Shown here piece by piece: positions 6,597 to 6,623 of a stretch of 6,623 bases of DNA; positions within the stretch are counted from its first letter, which is position 1, and the number at the start of each line of letters is the position of its first letter. The stretch is taken from contig CAYZJH010000128.1 in assembly GCA_964478625.1 (NCBI GenBank), positions 1 through 6,623 of the forward strand, given 5' to 3'. This DNA is from SKZT01 sp964478625. Its GTDB lineage: Bacteria; Desulfobacterota; Desulfobacteria; Desulfobacterales; SKZT01. The notes beneath the pieces are model-generated. The model was not told the DNA's origin. It saw nothing but the letters and a program-made list of their open reading frames with translations, and ran no database searches. A program made the translations under genes and the position numbers.

Positions 6597-6623
6597 GTTT
6601 CTTTAAAGGGCGAGGGTCGGCAA

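Larger units (their letters stand above)
3688..6623 (-). mobile_element. Mu/Tn7/Tn5053-type transposon, left end plus three genes (right end outside window)
   Basis: The element carries a DDE transposase and an AAA+ ATPase in overlapping frames, the hallmark of the IS21, Tn5053 (TniA/TniB), Tn7 (TnsB/TnsC) and Mu group, preceded by a small zinc-ribbon gene. The left end is placed at 3688 because the plus strand there reads TGTTGGGTTTTCC, with the 5'-TG start typical of these ends. At the same base the sensor kinase stops matching its family: host bases at 3687 and below give ?GT-GGT-GAC, which fits the expected Gly-Gly-Asp-Arg-Asn-Phe. The right end was not found; the window stops 56 bases beyond the start codon of the first gene. 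The element is visibly more AT-rich than the sensor kinase. The presence of an element is near certain; the exact left boundary is an inference, and a 5-bp target duplication would be expected. Confidence 0.7.

Overview
The window looks like accessory DNA from an environmental Gram-negative bacterium. A Desulfobacterota/Desulfobacterales-type host is my best guess. It rests on the style of the multi-sensor kinase and on my recollection of similar transposase/ATPase cassettes in that group, so it is weak. Every real gene is on the minus strand. I found no tRNA, rRNA or CRISPR array.

Region 1 (1-54) appears to be the terminus of an IS66-family insertion sequence. Read inward from the junction it starts GTAAGCGG, and it cuts into the last domain of the neighbouring gene.

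Region 2 (about 55-3687) is a long fragment of a hybrid sensor histidine kinase: periplasmic solute-binding domain, one membrane helix, PAS, PAS, GAF, PAS, PAS, HisKA and HATPase_c, then only the first strand of a receiver domain. It has lost both ends. The receiver is cut by the IS66-like end, and the signal peptide and first strand of the binding domain are cut by a second element. The 1203-codon frame between is intact, so both disruptions look recent, but the gene is probably no longer a normal membrane sensor.

Region 3 (3688 to beyond 6623) is most of a second mobile element of the Mu/Tn7/Tn5053/IS21 type. Its apparent left end, TGTTGGG at 3688, lies exactly where similarity to the sensor kinase stops. 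From this end it holds about 270 bases of non-coding, hairpin-rich DNA, a TniB/ExeA-like AAA+ ATPase (3958-4767), a DDE transposase (4764-6017) and a small zinc-ribbon, probably DNA-binding protein (6121-6567). Transcription order is zinc-ribbon gene, transposase, ATPase. The last two overlap by ATGA and are probably translationally coupled. The right end lies outside the window.

The transposase would cut and join DNA, the ATPase would choose or activate the target, and the zinc-ribbon protein may bind element ends, target DNA or its own operator. No TniQ/TnsD, TnsA or cargo gene is visible. The most interesting part is this compact three-gene system with its structured left end.
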